Positions 22,581-33,813 of a stretch of 58,057 bases of DNA are shown here, piece after piece. The notes under the pieces were generated by a model. It saw only the letters and a program-made list of their open reading frames with translations. It did not search any database and was not told the DNA's origin. The DNA is from Emmonsiellopsis sp. PD_33 (taxonomy: Eukaryota > Ascomycota > Eurotiomycetes > Onygenales > Ajellomycetaceae). The stretch's first letter is position 1. Every line of letters begins with the position of its first letter. The DNA is taken from the NCBI GenBank assembly GCA_032988165.1, contig JANTQF010000219.1, positions 1 through 58,057 of the forward strand, given 5' to 3'. Made by a program: the position numbers and the translations under genes.

Positions 22581-23090
22581 TTATGCGGCATCTCTCTTGC
22601 CCTCCTTCACCTCCTTCTGCAGTGCGTGTCAGCGTCTGTTTTAGGTCTGGGCGAACGAAATGCGGATTTCATTGAGGATCAAAAACGTACCAGCGCCTTC
22701 ATGGTGCCGTGAAGAGCATGTCTGTGGTTTCGTCGGAACTTGGGGTCAGTGCCCTTGAGCGACGGGTAACGGTGAGTCTTTGGCTTTTTGATCCTATATG
22801 TCCAAGTCCAAAAATCAGCATGGCCCCTCCAATTGTCGTAGTTATTTCCGTAGATCTCCGTGGCGCGAGTTTCAAGATTCGATAAACGGCACAGCCATAA
22901 TGGATTCGACGAAGAGAGAGGTATTCACGTACCCGTTCCGGTGGGCTTTCTTGTTCTGGTTGGCTTGCGACGAGTTCTTTGATTCTGATGGGGGGGAAGT
23001 TTGTTAGCAAAACAGCCTCGCGATGACGAACAGTAGTTGGATGGGCCTAGTTTGTAGGCAATACGAGGAGGAGAAGCACGTACTGGCCAT
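22581..23090 (-). CDS. rpl29: 60S ribosomal protein eL29
   Basis: Four exons on the minus strand: 23084-23090 (only 7 nt, ATGGCCA), 22933-22984, 22691-22793 and 22581-22616, joined by introns of 99, 139 and 74 nt with GTACGT donors and CAG/TAG acceptors. The product is 65 aa: it opens MAKSKNSSQANQNKKAHRNG, continues KKPKTHRYPSLKGTDPKF and RRNHRHALHGTMKAL, and ends KEVKEGKRDAA. This is the complete, highly basic eL29 of the large ribosomal subunit, of normal family length. No single exon carries a long open frame, so the gene is easily missed. It is divergent from the ATP synthase delta gene across 636 bp, and the two may share promoter elements. Ribosomal protein genes with a tiny first exon are common in filamentous fungi. 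Identification is firm; exon edges were set by phase and signals. Confidence 0.93.
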
Positions 23091-23726
23091 TTTGACGGGA
23101 TTATCGCAACAGAGCGGCTGTTGGAGTCGAAGCGGTGGTGACGGAGGTTGAACTGCCAAAGCTGAAGATGCGCTCGCTTAGGGCTGGAGCAAGTTTGTGT
23201 GGGATCTCGCTTACTCACGTGACTGCGATGTTGATGGATATCAAGGCTCAACGTTGAACTCGTCGCCATACCTCTAGATTCGACACATCCGCAAACGGTG
23301 GAACTGATATGTTGATGGAATGGTGGTCTGCATTAATTAACTTGGTATATATGACAGAACAGTATTTTCCTGCAATTTCAACATTGTATGAAATTTACTT
23401 GAGAGAACTGCGCCCGGAGTATATTAGGTAGAGAGGCAAACTAAATCGTTTCTGAACCAGCCAACTGTTCTTTAATCTTTGGAGACATCAAGCAATACCT
23501 AATTGCCGCTGGAGTAGCCAGATAATAACAATAACCACCCTTTTATGCCCAATATCAACTCCATCCCTCGCATAGATCCCCTCCACAGGCCGATATCACG
23601 TGCTTTCCCAATCGGCTCTAGCCGCTTCCTGTCCATCCCGAACATCCAAAGTCGAGCTTTCAACGACCAAGACACCGTCCTCGCCAGCTCTCTGCACCAC
23701 CCGCGCTCTCCCATCCCAATCGCACA
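23091..23726. promoter_or_regulatory. Divergent promoter region, eL29 / ATP synthase delta
   Basis: 636 bp separate the eL29 start (minus strand) from the delta-subunit start (plus strand). The stretch near 23260-23480 is AT-rich and the last 200 bp are pyrimidine-rich. No other gene is seen. Both genes should be growth-linked and highly expressed, so shared control is plausible but inferred. Confidence 0.5.
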
Positions 23727-24699
23727 ATGAGCTCTCTCAGATTCACCAGGGCTGCTCTCCGGGCACGTCCCGCCGCGTTTCGCGTCCCCCTCCAGCGGAG
23801 AGGCTATGCCGACGCCGTCGCGGACAAAATAAAACTTTCCCTCGTTCTCCCGCATCAGGTGTGTTTCTTCAACCCAGGAAAGCCAACTGGGTCGCATTGG
23901 GTCAGGGAATTCCTGCGCATATGCTAATTTGGGACTGTCTATAGAGCATTTACAAGTCGACCGATGTGTATGTCTTCATCCCTCTCCATCCGCCCAATAT
24001 AAAAACACAAATACCCGCTTCAAAGCCGCAAAACATCCCCCACCCGGAGACTATAATACCAACTAACCATCCAATTGCCAATTGAAACATGCAGCGTCCA
24101 AGTCAACATCCCCGCCGAGTCTGGTGTCATGGGCGTTCTCGCCAACCACGTCCCCTCCATCGAACAATTGAAGCCCGGTCTCGTTGAGATCATCGAAGAA
24201 AGTGGAGGATCCAAGCAATTCTTCCGTATGACGATCCTTATTCACAAACAATTATTCGATTGGCCTAAGGGATCTATTCCTCTGACAGCTATATAGTGTC
24301 CGGTGGCTTCGCTATCGTCCAGCCCGACTCCCAGCTCAGCATCAACGCTGTGGAGGGATTCCCCCTCGAGGAGTTCAGCGCAGAGGTGAGAAACAATTAG
24401 TCCATATCAAATGTGCAAACACGCATGTTTCGGCCTGGGAGCTAACGAGTGACCCTGATAAACAGGCCGTGAAATCGCAGATCGCGGAGGCACAGAAGAT
24501 TGCCAGCGGCACCGGTAGCGAGCAAGACATCGCTGAGGCTAAGATTGAGTTGGAGGTACGTACCTATCATATCCCCCTTCCTATGCCATGTTCCATGCCG
24601 TCTATGAGGGAGGGACATTGACTTGTAGGGATCTTCTGGCTAATGAAACATCTTTGAATGATATAGGTCCTTGAGAGTCTGCAAGCTGCGCTGAAGTAG
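23727..24699 (+). CDS. atp16: Mitochondrial F1-ATPase subunit delta
   Basis: Six exons: 23727-23858, 23945-23967 (23 nt), 24095-24225, 24297-24385, 24466-24555 and 24667-24699; all junctions close in frame, giving 165 aa. It is the eukaryotic delta subunit (bacterial epsilon homologue) of the ATP synthase central stalk. The N terminus, MSSLRFTRAALRARPAAF, is Arg/Ala-rich with no acidic residue, a typical mitochondrial presequence. The beta-sandwich domain follows (KIKLSLVLPHQSIYKSTD, VVQVNIPAESGVMGVLANH, VPSIEQLKPGLVEIIEE, LSGGFAIVQPDSQLSINAVEG), and then the two-helix C-terminal part (AVKSQIAEAQKIASG, AKIELEVLESLQAALK). The length matches the family. It works with the gamma subunit, whose gene lies near the right end of this window, but the two are 32 kb apart and not co-transcribed. 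Confidence 0.95.
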
Positions 24700-24836
24700 A
24701 CTTGTTCTTTGTACATATCCAACATTACCGGATGGCCGGATTTTGATACGGAACGTGTAGAATTATAAACCTTTTTTCTTCTATCTATGTATCTCTCTCT
24801 CTATTTCAATCAAAACCTGCACTTCCGATCGTCTTT

Positions 24837-24848
24837 CCCCCCCCCCCC
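24837..24848. repeat. C12 homopolymer
   Basis: Twelve consecutive C in the intergenic DNA after atp16. Confidence 0.85.
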
Positions 24849-25686
24849 TCGCCCCTGGTTATCAATGTCCTCTCAGACAACATCATCAATGTTACATGGC
24901 CTCTGTTTCTAATTTTTTTCGTTTGAGTCCATATCTATGTGCATCAACACATCACACATTGAAAACTACAGTTATAGCTCAAAGGACACTCTTATTTTCT
25001 TCAACGGATCAAACCCCTCACAAAACCCATAACCTTCCCCAGCTCCCCCAAGTCCACAGCCCAATTCAACAGGCGCAAGGAGAGGTGCCCACAAGCAAAT
25101 CAACGCTCTATATTAAACCAAATCGAATTCAATTCAAAATCTGAATAATAACACTGATAATACACACATTTGAATCAAAACCAAAACGAAAAGAAACTTT
25201 CCCGCCTGGGGGAATAGTAGTATAGCATGTACAGCATGTCCACACCAACAACCTATACCATATGGCTTAAAAAATCAAAAGAAACAAAGGGTAGCTAGGG
25301 GAAGAAAACACACCTGCCAGCCGTTATCAGATGTTAGAAACAGAGAGCCAAAAGAGAACACTGATCGTTGAAAAAAACCCCACAGCTGGAATTTTCTCGC
25401 TTGTCTAAAAAGCCAAACAAAGCGAAAGATGATAGGAAAAGAACAGGGAGAAATTTTTGAAAAAACATGTCAAGCAGGTGAATGCAAACATGGTGTTATA
25501 CTTGTAAACACAAATCAATAATGTCTCTGGGATAGGAACGTGGATGACTGCATTGCAAGGATATAGGGGGTATATGATAGAAAAGGTGGGAGAATGGTCA
25601 AAATGCCAGGGGACACTGGAGTTCCAAAAAAGTAGAGGGGAGTGAAGTTGACAAAAAAAGAAGAGAAAGAGGCTCTGCTTCTTGGG

Positions 25687-25716
25687 CTTCTTCTTCTTCT
25701 TCTTCTTCTTCTTCTT
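25687..25716. repeat. (CTT)10 microsatellite
   Basis: Ten perfect CTT units followed by CT repeats, in intergenic DNA. It is likely to be polymorphic between strains. Confidence 0.9.
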
Positions 25717-26143
25717 CTCTCTCTCTTCCTCTGTATGGTTGTGTTATGTTCAGGTCCTCTGTGCTTGACCAAGATGACGTTTCAGGAGTTTGAGCCTGCT
25801 ATTCTGGATACCAAAAAGAGGTTTCAGGTAGAGAAAAGAAGAGGGGGGAAAAGGAAACAGGAGGGAATAAGAGAAAAATTCCATGCATAACAAATCATTT
25901 CATATTTACCGCATATGGGGAGGGGGAAATGCATAATAAGTAATACGAACAGTGAAGGGGAAAAAGAATCTCAAAGCTGAGAGGGAGTATCAATTTGTAC
26001 ATGTAAAAGCAGGTCATCATCAATCAAAAAAAATAAAAAAACAAGATTCTTTTCAAATCGGCCATCCCAACAAAACAAAATCACATAGACATGACATGGC
26101 AAAAGTAAAATAACGAAACAAAACAAAAGAAAGCAAAGATTCA

Positions 26144-28387
26144 TCACGTAAATTCAACATTATGTCTCCCTTGCCTCGACAGTGTCCTCCGCTCCGCCCG
26201 TCTCCGTTCCCTCTTACTAGCATGACTGCTTAGATCCGTCGTAGGAGGGGAATTGATATAACTTGCCGCAGCGGGAATAGGCGGAGGAGGCGGCAACGGC
26301 CCCGACACACCACTGGGTGGAATAGGCGGGGGCATCGGCGACGTGGAAGGGCCTGGCACCACCGTCGACGCACCAGCACCGGCACTAGATGCCGCTCCAT
26401 GCAGCATCTTCTCCTGTTGCTGGCGCTCCATTTCTTCGACGCGACGCCAGTGGTCATCACCACCCTCGGGTCCAGAGAGCGAGCTCACGCTTCCATGACG
26501 TCGACGACTTGTGCGGCCTTCTTTTCGCTTTGCCCTTTTGGATGCGGCTGCTTCTTCCGGCGTTAGGCGGCGGAGAGTGACGCGGCGGCCTTGGTCGTTG
26601 TGGAATTTAACGTTGATTGAGACAGGTTCGGAGTCGACGGAGTGCTCGCGGCCACCGCTACGTCGACGGCGGCTGGAGTTTGCTGGTGCTGCGCCGGTTG
26701 TGTGGTGTCTGGGAGGTCGTCCGCCAATGGAAGTGACGGTGTCGGTGACGGAGGCTGTTTGGTGGCTTGGGGGGATAGGGGGGATGTCTCCCCGTGGAGG
26801 AGCAGTTCGGGGGTCTGTGGTTTCGGTCATGTCTGTGCTAACGGAATCTCGTCTTCTGCGGGGTGGTTGGCCGTCACCAGTGTATCTGCGTTGGTTGGTG
26901 TTCTGTTGTCTGGCCCTGCGTTCGGCCTCTAGCTCTGCGCGATGGATTTCATCGATGCGGTCTTGTTCTTTTCTCTCGCGACGACCTTTGAAGAACATTC
27001 CCTTTACAGCAGCAAATGCGCCAGCACCAAAAAAAGCGTTTCTGGCTCCATGTCCCCGCCCGTCTCCGTTTGTATACCCGCTTTCTGTATACGGAGAAAG
27101 GGGGCGACTCGGGGGTCCATCATATGGACGTGGATGGCTGGGCCGTGGTCTTCCTTCCTCGACATTAACCAACGAGTCGTCGTACATGCTGTCATGGTTT
27201 CCGTGGCCATGAGGATGCCCATGAGCAGGTGAGTATTGTCCCGACTCAGTATCGCTCTCTCGTTCGCGGCGCTTGTCAAAATATTTTTTCGCCAGGCCAG
27301 CCGCTCCTGCCAAAGCCCCTACCTGGAACAACCGTTTGCCCCATCCACCACCATGGTCTGGTTTCTCGCTATGCGGTTGCGGCGTCAATTCCGAATCGTC
27401 TATGGAAGTTCTGCTCCCTGAATGCCGCCTAAATCGCCTCCCCAGCATACCAAGACCCGCACCAGCCGCACCTGCTGCCGCTAGTCGACCAAGGTTACTG
27501 TGGCCATGTCCATCTTCGACCACTTCTGGACCAGACATGTAACTTCCACGACTGTCATAGTCGGCGCCCATACGACGTTCGTGGAGGAAGCTGAGGACGA
27601 AGTAAATGACAAGCAGGGTGAAAACTGCTAGTGCATAGAGGATAAATAGGGATAGCGGTGATCCGTAAAGCGTGAGACCGAGCGGTATTTGGGCGATTCC
27701 GAGTAGGGCTACTGCTCGACCCATCCATTGATGAAGCTGTTTTTTTCATTAGTAATGCTAATTGTCATAGGGTTCTTCATTACATTGTCCACTTACCATT
27801 AACTTCATTGGAATATGGAACAACCGCTTCCCCTTGGTACGTTTATGTGTAAACCAACCCCACAATGTCTGCGCAATGATCAAAACGTATATGGCCAACC
27901 CAATCCCATGATGCGGGTTGGTGAGACTCCTCTGGGGACCAACAGCAAACCAGCCCAGCACAAAAACCACAGTTGATAGGAACAAGGACAGGACGTGTAG
28001 CCAGATATGGTATTTAAGTGCCCAGTAGGGAGATGGTGAATAGAATCGCGCCATTAATATTGCCGCCGGGATAAGTCCTAGGAATGTTATAGCCGCGATT
28101 ACGCCGTGTGCTCGGATTAGGGAGTGGTAGCCGGCCATCTCTCTAAATCTGTTTCCCATGCCTGCCCGGTGTTAGTAACTTTCCCTCATGGAATTGCATT
28201 TATTTCGTTCTAAATCATAGATCAGATGAAACTAACCATTATATCGCATAGTCTCAAAGTTCAGTCCCATTAAGTTGGGAAGCAGAAATGTATTCCTCTG
28301 CGAGTCCCATGTTCCATCTCCCACATTTAACGTACTTGATGAATATGTACTACTCCCCGGAGGGGCAAGCTGCGGAGACGGAGACAT
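26144..28387 (-). CDS. Cytochrome b561-like membrane protein with long basic, disordered tail
   Basis: Three exons on the minus strand: 28237-28387, 27797-28161 and 26144-27736 (introns of 75 and 60 nt), giving 702 aa. Residues about 60-215 hold at least four hydrophobic helices resembling the cytochrome b561 core of fungal CBD9-like proteins. His residues fall at the expected helix positions: RAHGVIAA (H69), LKYHIWLH (H102/H106), NPHHGIG (H134/H135) and LHQWMGRA (H174). That pattern suggests binding of two haems and transmembrane electron transfer, perhaps ferric reduction. No DOMON domain precedes the core. The segment before it contains TFLLPNLMGLNFETMRYNG, which I believe is conserved in fungal homologues. 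From about residue 240 to 702 the protein is Gly-, Arg- and Pro-rich and probably disordered and cytosolic, with a charged helix near EIHRAELEAERRARQ. It is divergent from the cystinosin-like gene. The b561 assignment is good; the substrate is unknown. Confidence 0.82.
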
Positions 28388-29466
28388 CTTAGGACGTCAA
28401 TGGAAGTTGGACAGTATCTCCTTATTCCTGGCGCAGGTTTGTCGAGTGCGGTGCCGTCGGAGTTAGCAGAGGGGATCTTTCAAGACCCCTCACTCCGCGG
28501 AATACACCATTCGCCAGTAAGGGACAGATGATCGTTCGGTCAAGGCAAACCAGATGTTTGATTGAAGATGCGGTTCAAATATGGGAGGCTAGAAGCGCCG
28601 ATTTGGAGACCCGTCAAGCGAAGTTGGAGACAGGTGAATGTGGAGAAGTCGGTGAGCTCCAAGTCAGCGGAAGTATATAGAGCGCAAGATGCGTATAGAG
28701 TGCGAGGTATGGTATATCGTGCAATCGTAACTCGTGGAGGCAGCAGAGGGCAGCTTATCAGACAGCTCCCACAGCAAAGAACAGACGTTGTTGTTGTTTG
28801 ATGCTCGTCGACGTCTCTCGTGCTGTCTGGCCAGCTGCGTTGCGGCTCTGCTGGCTGGCGGGGAAACCAAAACGGATTGCCGTTTCGGGTTTAGCGCCGC
28901 CAGCTCATATCCGGGCCAACCACAGTACGCTAGCTGTACGGAAACGGTATGGCCCTGTATTCAATACGCGGCAGGCTGAGTCAGCGTCCTCGGCCATGGC
29001 GTCATCGCTAGCCTGGCAGAGAATCTGTGTCTTGTTCAAGATCTGATGCTGAAGGGAGAAGAAGCGCTGTCGTTTCTTGGAGTGTTGGGGGCAATAATAG
29101 GTATGGAACTCGTGTCTTTGTTTATTCAGTTCAGGGCCAATCGAGCCCATGGAAATGAAAAGCCATTCTCTGTTCTAACTTCTTGGTTGGATCAAAGTTC
29201 TTCAAACCCTGATGCGCCTGCAAACAATGCAAACAGCCAGCCAGCCCTAATTGCATCATCCGACTTTAACTTCATCAAACGTTGAATATCTGGACAGCAA
29301 ATATATCCACCACCCCATACCATGAAGTGCGATAGTTGATCTACCCAGCAGGCGCTTTCGAAAGCCTGTTTACCCTCGTTTAGTGGGTGCCCTCTGCTGA
29401 TCAGTCAAACTCGCAAACCCAAGCCTCGATCTCTTATCGGCGAGGCACCCAGCCAGCATCGCGATC
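28388..29466. promoter_or_regulatory. Divergent promoter region, b561-like / cystinosin-like
   Basis: 1.08 kb between the two starts. Short open frames on both strands (such as 29046-29285) were tested as first exons for the cystinosin gene and failed on phase, so this DNA is treated as non-coding promoter and leader sequence. Confidence 0.5.
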
Positions 29467-30652
29467 ATGCCATCCCAGGGCGAAATATTCATCAGGGCGT
29501 TGTCGCGGTAGCTACTTGTTTTCTCACCCCATACATAAGATCTAGAAAAGTGGACTGTTGCTGATAATAGGACTACCATAGCCTCCTCGGTTGGGTTTAG
29601 TATGTCTCCCCAAAACCTCATCCAGTCCTGACCCCCGGATATTCCCCTCCTAACTGAACCTGAAACGAGTTCTGAGCTAATATCTCTGCTCCCATCCACA
29701 GCTTCCTCTGCTGGTCAGCATCCTTCTACCCGCAGCCAATCTTGAACTGGAAACGCCGTTCCACCCACGGCCTCGCCATCGACTTCCCAACAGTAAACGT
29801 CCTGGGCTTCGTGTGCTACCTGATATACTCCGCGGCCTTCCTCTACTCTCCGCTGATTCGCGAGCAATATGCTGCGCGCCACCCCGTCTCGCCGGAGCCC
29901 TCTGTACAATTTAACGATTTTGCCTTTGCGCTCCATGCCGTCATTTTAAGCTCGATTATCTACAGCCAGTTCTGGCCATTCGTATGGGGTTTCAATGTCT
30001 CCAAGTTCCAGCGCATCAGCCGCCCTATCGCAGGCATTTTCTGGGGCGGCATTTTGGTTATTACAGCCATGGTTGTGATTGTTGCGACTCGGGGGACCGG
30101 AGCTAGTCTTGTCGCTTCGGATCTTGCGTGGATCGATGTGGTATGCATAACCCTTCTCAAGCCCCTAGAACAAACACCCCACCCCCTCAACCACCACCAG
30201 AAACCCCTTCTACTGGATCCGTATCTTTCAGATAGATATATAGTCAGTCTGCTAACCCACCCTCCCCTCCCCTCCCCAATATCCAGCTCTACGCCCTCTC
30301 CTACGTCAAAGTCCTCGTAACCGTCGTAAAATACATCCCGCAAGCCTGGGTAAACTACAAGCGCAAATCCACCGTCGGCTGGAGCATCTGGCAAATCCTC
30401 CTCGACCTATCCGGCGGCATCCTTTCCATCGTCCAGCTTATCATGGACTCCGCCTTTGCAGACGACTGGAGCGGTGTCACGGGGAACCCCATCAAGCTCC
30501 TGCTGGGCAATGTTAGCATATTCTTCGATGTGATCTTCATGGTACAACATTATATTTTGTACCGCGAGAAGGCGGATGCGAAGGAGGATGAAGATTTGGC
30601 GACTGCGCCGTTGCTGGCGGGCAATCGGGTTCCGAGGATCGAGGTGCCGTGA
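29467..30652 (+). CDS. Cystinosin-type vacuolar cystine transporter (PQ-loop)
   Basis: Four exons: 29467-29507, 29582-29599 (an 18-nt microexon), 29702-30140 and 30287-30652; all phases agree, giving 287 aa. Cystinosins export cystine from the lysosome or vacuole with H+; the S. cerevisiae relative is Ers1. The N terminus reads MPSQGEIFIRALSR, then LLGWVY from the microexon plus one split codon, then FLCWSASFYPQPILNWKRR, the first PQ-loop. The second PQ motif is VVKYIPQAWVNYKRKSTVGW. Seven hydrophobic segments fit the family, and VGWSIWQILLDLSGG with SIVQLIMDS resembles the conserved later helices. The C terminus (KADAKEDEDLATAPLLAG) is acidic and short. Without the microexon the conserved GWxY segment would be lost, which supports this model over a simple two-exon one. 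Ends convergent with the C2H2 gene. Confidence 0.92.
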
Positions 30653-32112
30653 TGTTGAGCTTTCGGTGTTTTTTTTGGCCCTTGGCTTTCGAAAACCTCC
30701 CAGCTATTTACTCTCTGCGTAGGCAGGAATGCCTTTAGCGGATATGGATAGAGTATTTCCTGGCCTTTTATAGACTTCGCCTTTTGCTAGAGAAATTTGG
30801 CGAACATCCACGGATATCCTTTTCTATTTTTCTTTTCTTTTCTTTTCTTTTTTTGATATGAACGTCGTCATTTTAGCTCTCAAGAATGAAATAAACAAGA
30901 ACGAACAGATACATCCATCCACTGGTTAACTCCTATATAAATAAGGGAAAAAAGAAATCACGATCCCTAAGCCTGCCTACCTACCTAATAATGATCACCA
31001 TCATCGCCATCGTCGATGGCCATCTATCTACCTAAATTGATATCCACCCCCTCAAAATCCCAACTTTGGAGGAACAGAACCGCCTTTTTTTGTCTCTCCA
31101 ATCCCAAAATCATGGACTGCATTTTTGTTATTTTTTTAAATGTGAATTTCATTCCATTTACTATTTTTTAAAAAATCTTTAGTCCTTCTCTACCTTTGAA
31201 AAATAAAAGAAAAGATCTGATGATAAAAAAAGTTGATGAAGTAAAGTAAAAATACTGGCTACCAACCTCCTTGTCTTCTCTTTTTCTTCCCCAGCGTAAG
31301 TGCTCAATCGTTCAGCTCTTCCTAGCTGGCCACAACGAGCAGAGCATCCCCTCCCCTCCCATTCCCAATACATCCCCTGCATCTTTCGGTTGCGGGTTGC
31401 GCATCATGAAAGTGGGGATGACGTAGGGAAGGGGAAGGCGTCGTATGTATAAGTAAGTGTTGAAAGAGAGGAACAGGAAGGGGGGTCCGCAAAGTTAAAA
31501 AAAAGAAGAAAAAAGGTCAGCGGATAAAACGCAAATATAGATAAAGAATAAAATAAAAATATATAATTGAATAGAACAGGACAGAGGAATCGTAAGACAT
31601 AAAAAGCAAAAGTAGCGAGAAGGGGAATCAAAGTCCATCACATCAAATAAGTCGTTCAGTCGTCTTTAGGGGAGATAAAAAAACATATTGCAAAGGAAAT
31701 GGCAGCCGCACAGTAAAACTGTAAAAAGGGGCTACAGCAAGAATAAGAATAGCTCAGGGCGCAATAATCGCCACATTTGCGAAAAGTAAACCCACGCGTA
31801 AATATATAAACGGTAAGAATATATGTACCACGAATTAAATGAGAACCCGATTGCGCCTCTCCGTACCCGCTTCTCCCGTATGTAAAAATATGTCTGCAGC
31901 GATTGTAAAGGATAACTTTGTATAGGAAGAAAACCAGAGGAAGATAACAACCCTAGTACACGGTCGTTTCGTGAGAAGAGAAGCCGATGTTAAAGTTAGA
32001 GGCTAATGTATATATGCTGGACAGGGTTTTGCCTTGGAAGGTTGTAGAAACGGCTGATAAAGCCGAGGTGGTGGCGTGAAGAGAATCGTAAATTTGGGTA
32101 TAATATTGCACT
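30653..32112. other. Convergent intergenic region, cystinosin-like / C2H2 gene
   Basis: 1.46 kb of AT-rich DNA with TTTTC repeats near 30830-30855, many A-runs and no credible gene. It probably contains two long 3' UTRs. Confidence 0.6.
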
Positions 32113-33813
32113 TTAAGTTCTTCGTCGTCTGCCTCGCATGCCACCTTCCGGCCGTTGGGAAAGGACGCGTCTTAGTGCTGGATCCTCGCGGTCTTTGTCA
32201 ACATGGTGTACCTTAACATGTCTGTGTCCAGCAGCAGGTTAGAACAGTTTATGCGTCGGACGATAGTATATAAGGAGAGGATACCTTTGTAGATTGTCCG
32301 GACGAGGGTAAGTATGTGTTTGATCAGTACAGAATGGGCATATATAGCCGGGAGAGTCATGAACAAGACCGTGACGTTTCATTTCGTTTTTGCGCTTGAA
32401 CCCTTTGCCTCCTTCAGCGCGGGGACAACCCCTTACGCTACAATAGTAGGGTCGGACATGGGAGTGGACGTTTGCGTGGGAACTGTGTTGGAAATTAGCA
32501 ATGTGTCCTCCCTGCCACGGAATAGGGTTGACCAATACGTACTTGAGAAGATATTGGGTTTGGAACGGGTCAGCTTTACAACCGAGAAATGGGCACTTAA
32601 ATCCAGTTGAATTCAGAGGCCCATTAGTCGCGGCATGTCCATTGGTTTGTGGCGGAGAATCGTAGCTCCCGGCTTTCCCAAGCTCAGTTGGGGTTGGGTA
32701 GCTGCTGCTGGGGCTATCGCTGAACTGGGGACTGGGGCCTCCAGGAGAATGCGTGTAGGATCCCTCCTTTTCCAATACCGGGGGTTGCCAGTACGGTGGC
32801 TGGGATTGTGGGTTTGTGATTGGTGATAAACTGGATAGATCTCTTGAGCTTTCGGGGGAAAGGAATGATGACGATCCAGAGGTAAGAGGGGGTGGGATGT
32901 ACTGTTCGGAGCGGCGACGATTGGGTCGCTCTACGGGGGGTAGTGGTTGTGGGGGTGAGGAGGCTGTTATGTGATGATATATTCTTTGTGGAGCCCCATT
33001 TATTGGACCAAGATAATCATTTAGAGGTTTTCTAAACAAGGCATCGGAAATGGACGGGAGATTTTGGCTGTTTTCTGGTGAATTGGAGATAGATTCGGGC
33101 CGTGATTGTAATGCGGGCAGCGTTTCACCACTAGCACAACCCGACGTGGATAGCGTATATTTTCTTAGAGTCGGGGAAGTAGCCACTGAATCTTTCCCAC
33201 GATCTTGCGTCTGTGGTGGTTCCTGTTTGGGAGATCTCGGAAGCTTATCTATTGGAGATGGTACATTGTGTACAGGTGGTGCCTCCGCTCGAGGCTCGAG
33301 AAAATCCGGCGGGTTGGGTTGGAGGGGTCGGAGTTCTTCACTGAACACTTTATCCCTTTTGATTGTAGCTGGTGGAAGCTCTGCGGGCGTGCTATCGGAA
33401 ATGAATAAACTCAGTGCTTGCTGAGCGGTTTGTTGCGCACTAGAGCCAGTGATATCTTCCATTAGTGCATCCTGTCCCTTACCCGTTGTGTCCACTGCGA
33501 CATCTTCATCCGAGTAGCTGGAGTCCGTGGCTGAATCGTCGGGTAAAGGATTCTCTCCATATTCGTAGGCAAGACGTCGGCCGACTATTGAGTCGAGAAT
33601 TAGTACGTCGGCAAGTGATTTTTTGGGTTTCTTGCGGCGTCGATGAGGAGGACCCTTACGATCACGCCCTCTGGGACTCCGTTTGTCTGGAGAGCTATCC
33701 TCTTTTAGGATGAAAGGGGGAGGAGTCTCGTGGATATTGTAATCGATTTGCTGGGGCTTAAGGCGAGGGGAGGCATTTCGGGCGTCATCGGAGTCGTAAA
33801 CGTCGCTCGTCAT
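32113..33813 (-). CDS. C2H2 zinc-finger protein, probable transcription factor
   Basis: Three exons on the minus strand: 32543-33813, 32285-32482 and 32113-32221, with introns of 60 nt (GTACGT...CACAG) and 63 nt (GTATCC...ACACAG), giving 525 aa. The first 390 residues are Ser/Pro-rich and probably disordered, with a basic patch near residue 60 (PPHRRRKKPKKS) that could be a nuclear localisation signal. Three C-terminal fingers follow: FKCPFLGCKADPF with its His ligands supplied only after splicing (SHANVHSH); YYCSVRGC with KRKNEMKRHGLVH; and YICPFC with YPRPDNLQRHVKVHH. The last exon ends DKDREDPALRRVLSQRPEGG and a run of Arg. Without splicing, both the first and third fingers lose ligands, which supports the model. 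No characterised orthologue is recognised. About 5.5 kb without genes lies upstream, as often seen for regulators. Confidence 0.88.

Larger units (their letters stand above)
24700..26143. other. Convergent intergenic region with low-complexity DNA
   Basis: 1.44 kb between atp16 and the b561-like gene, which face each other. It holds a C12 run (24837-24848), a (CTT)10 microsatellite (25687-25716) and A-rich DNA consistent with 3' UTRs. Short open frames there, including one with a poly-Arg stretch from the microsatellite on the minus strand, are not credible genes. Confidence 0.6.

Noticed and set aside
25515..25772. 85-codon open frame with poly-Arg on -
   Set aside because: The Arg run is the (CTT)10 microsatellite read in reverse; not a gene.
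26511..27212. 233-codon open frame on + inside the b561-like gene
   Set aside because: Antisense shadow of the Arg/Gly/Pro-rich third exon; it has no family resemblance.
29046..29100. Candidate first exon of the cystinosin-like gene (MLKGEEALSFLGVLGAII, donor GTATGG)
   Set aside because: It ends in phase 1 whereas the next exon needs phase 2; the 29467-29507 plus 29582-29599 model fits phase and conserved residues.
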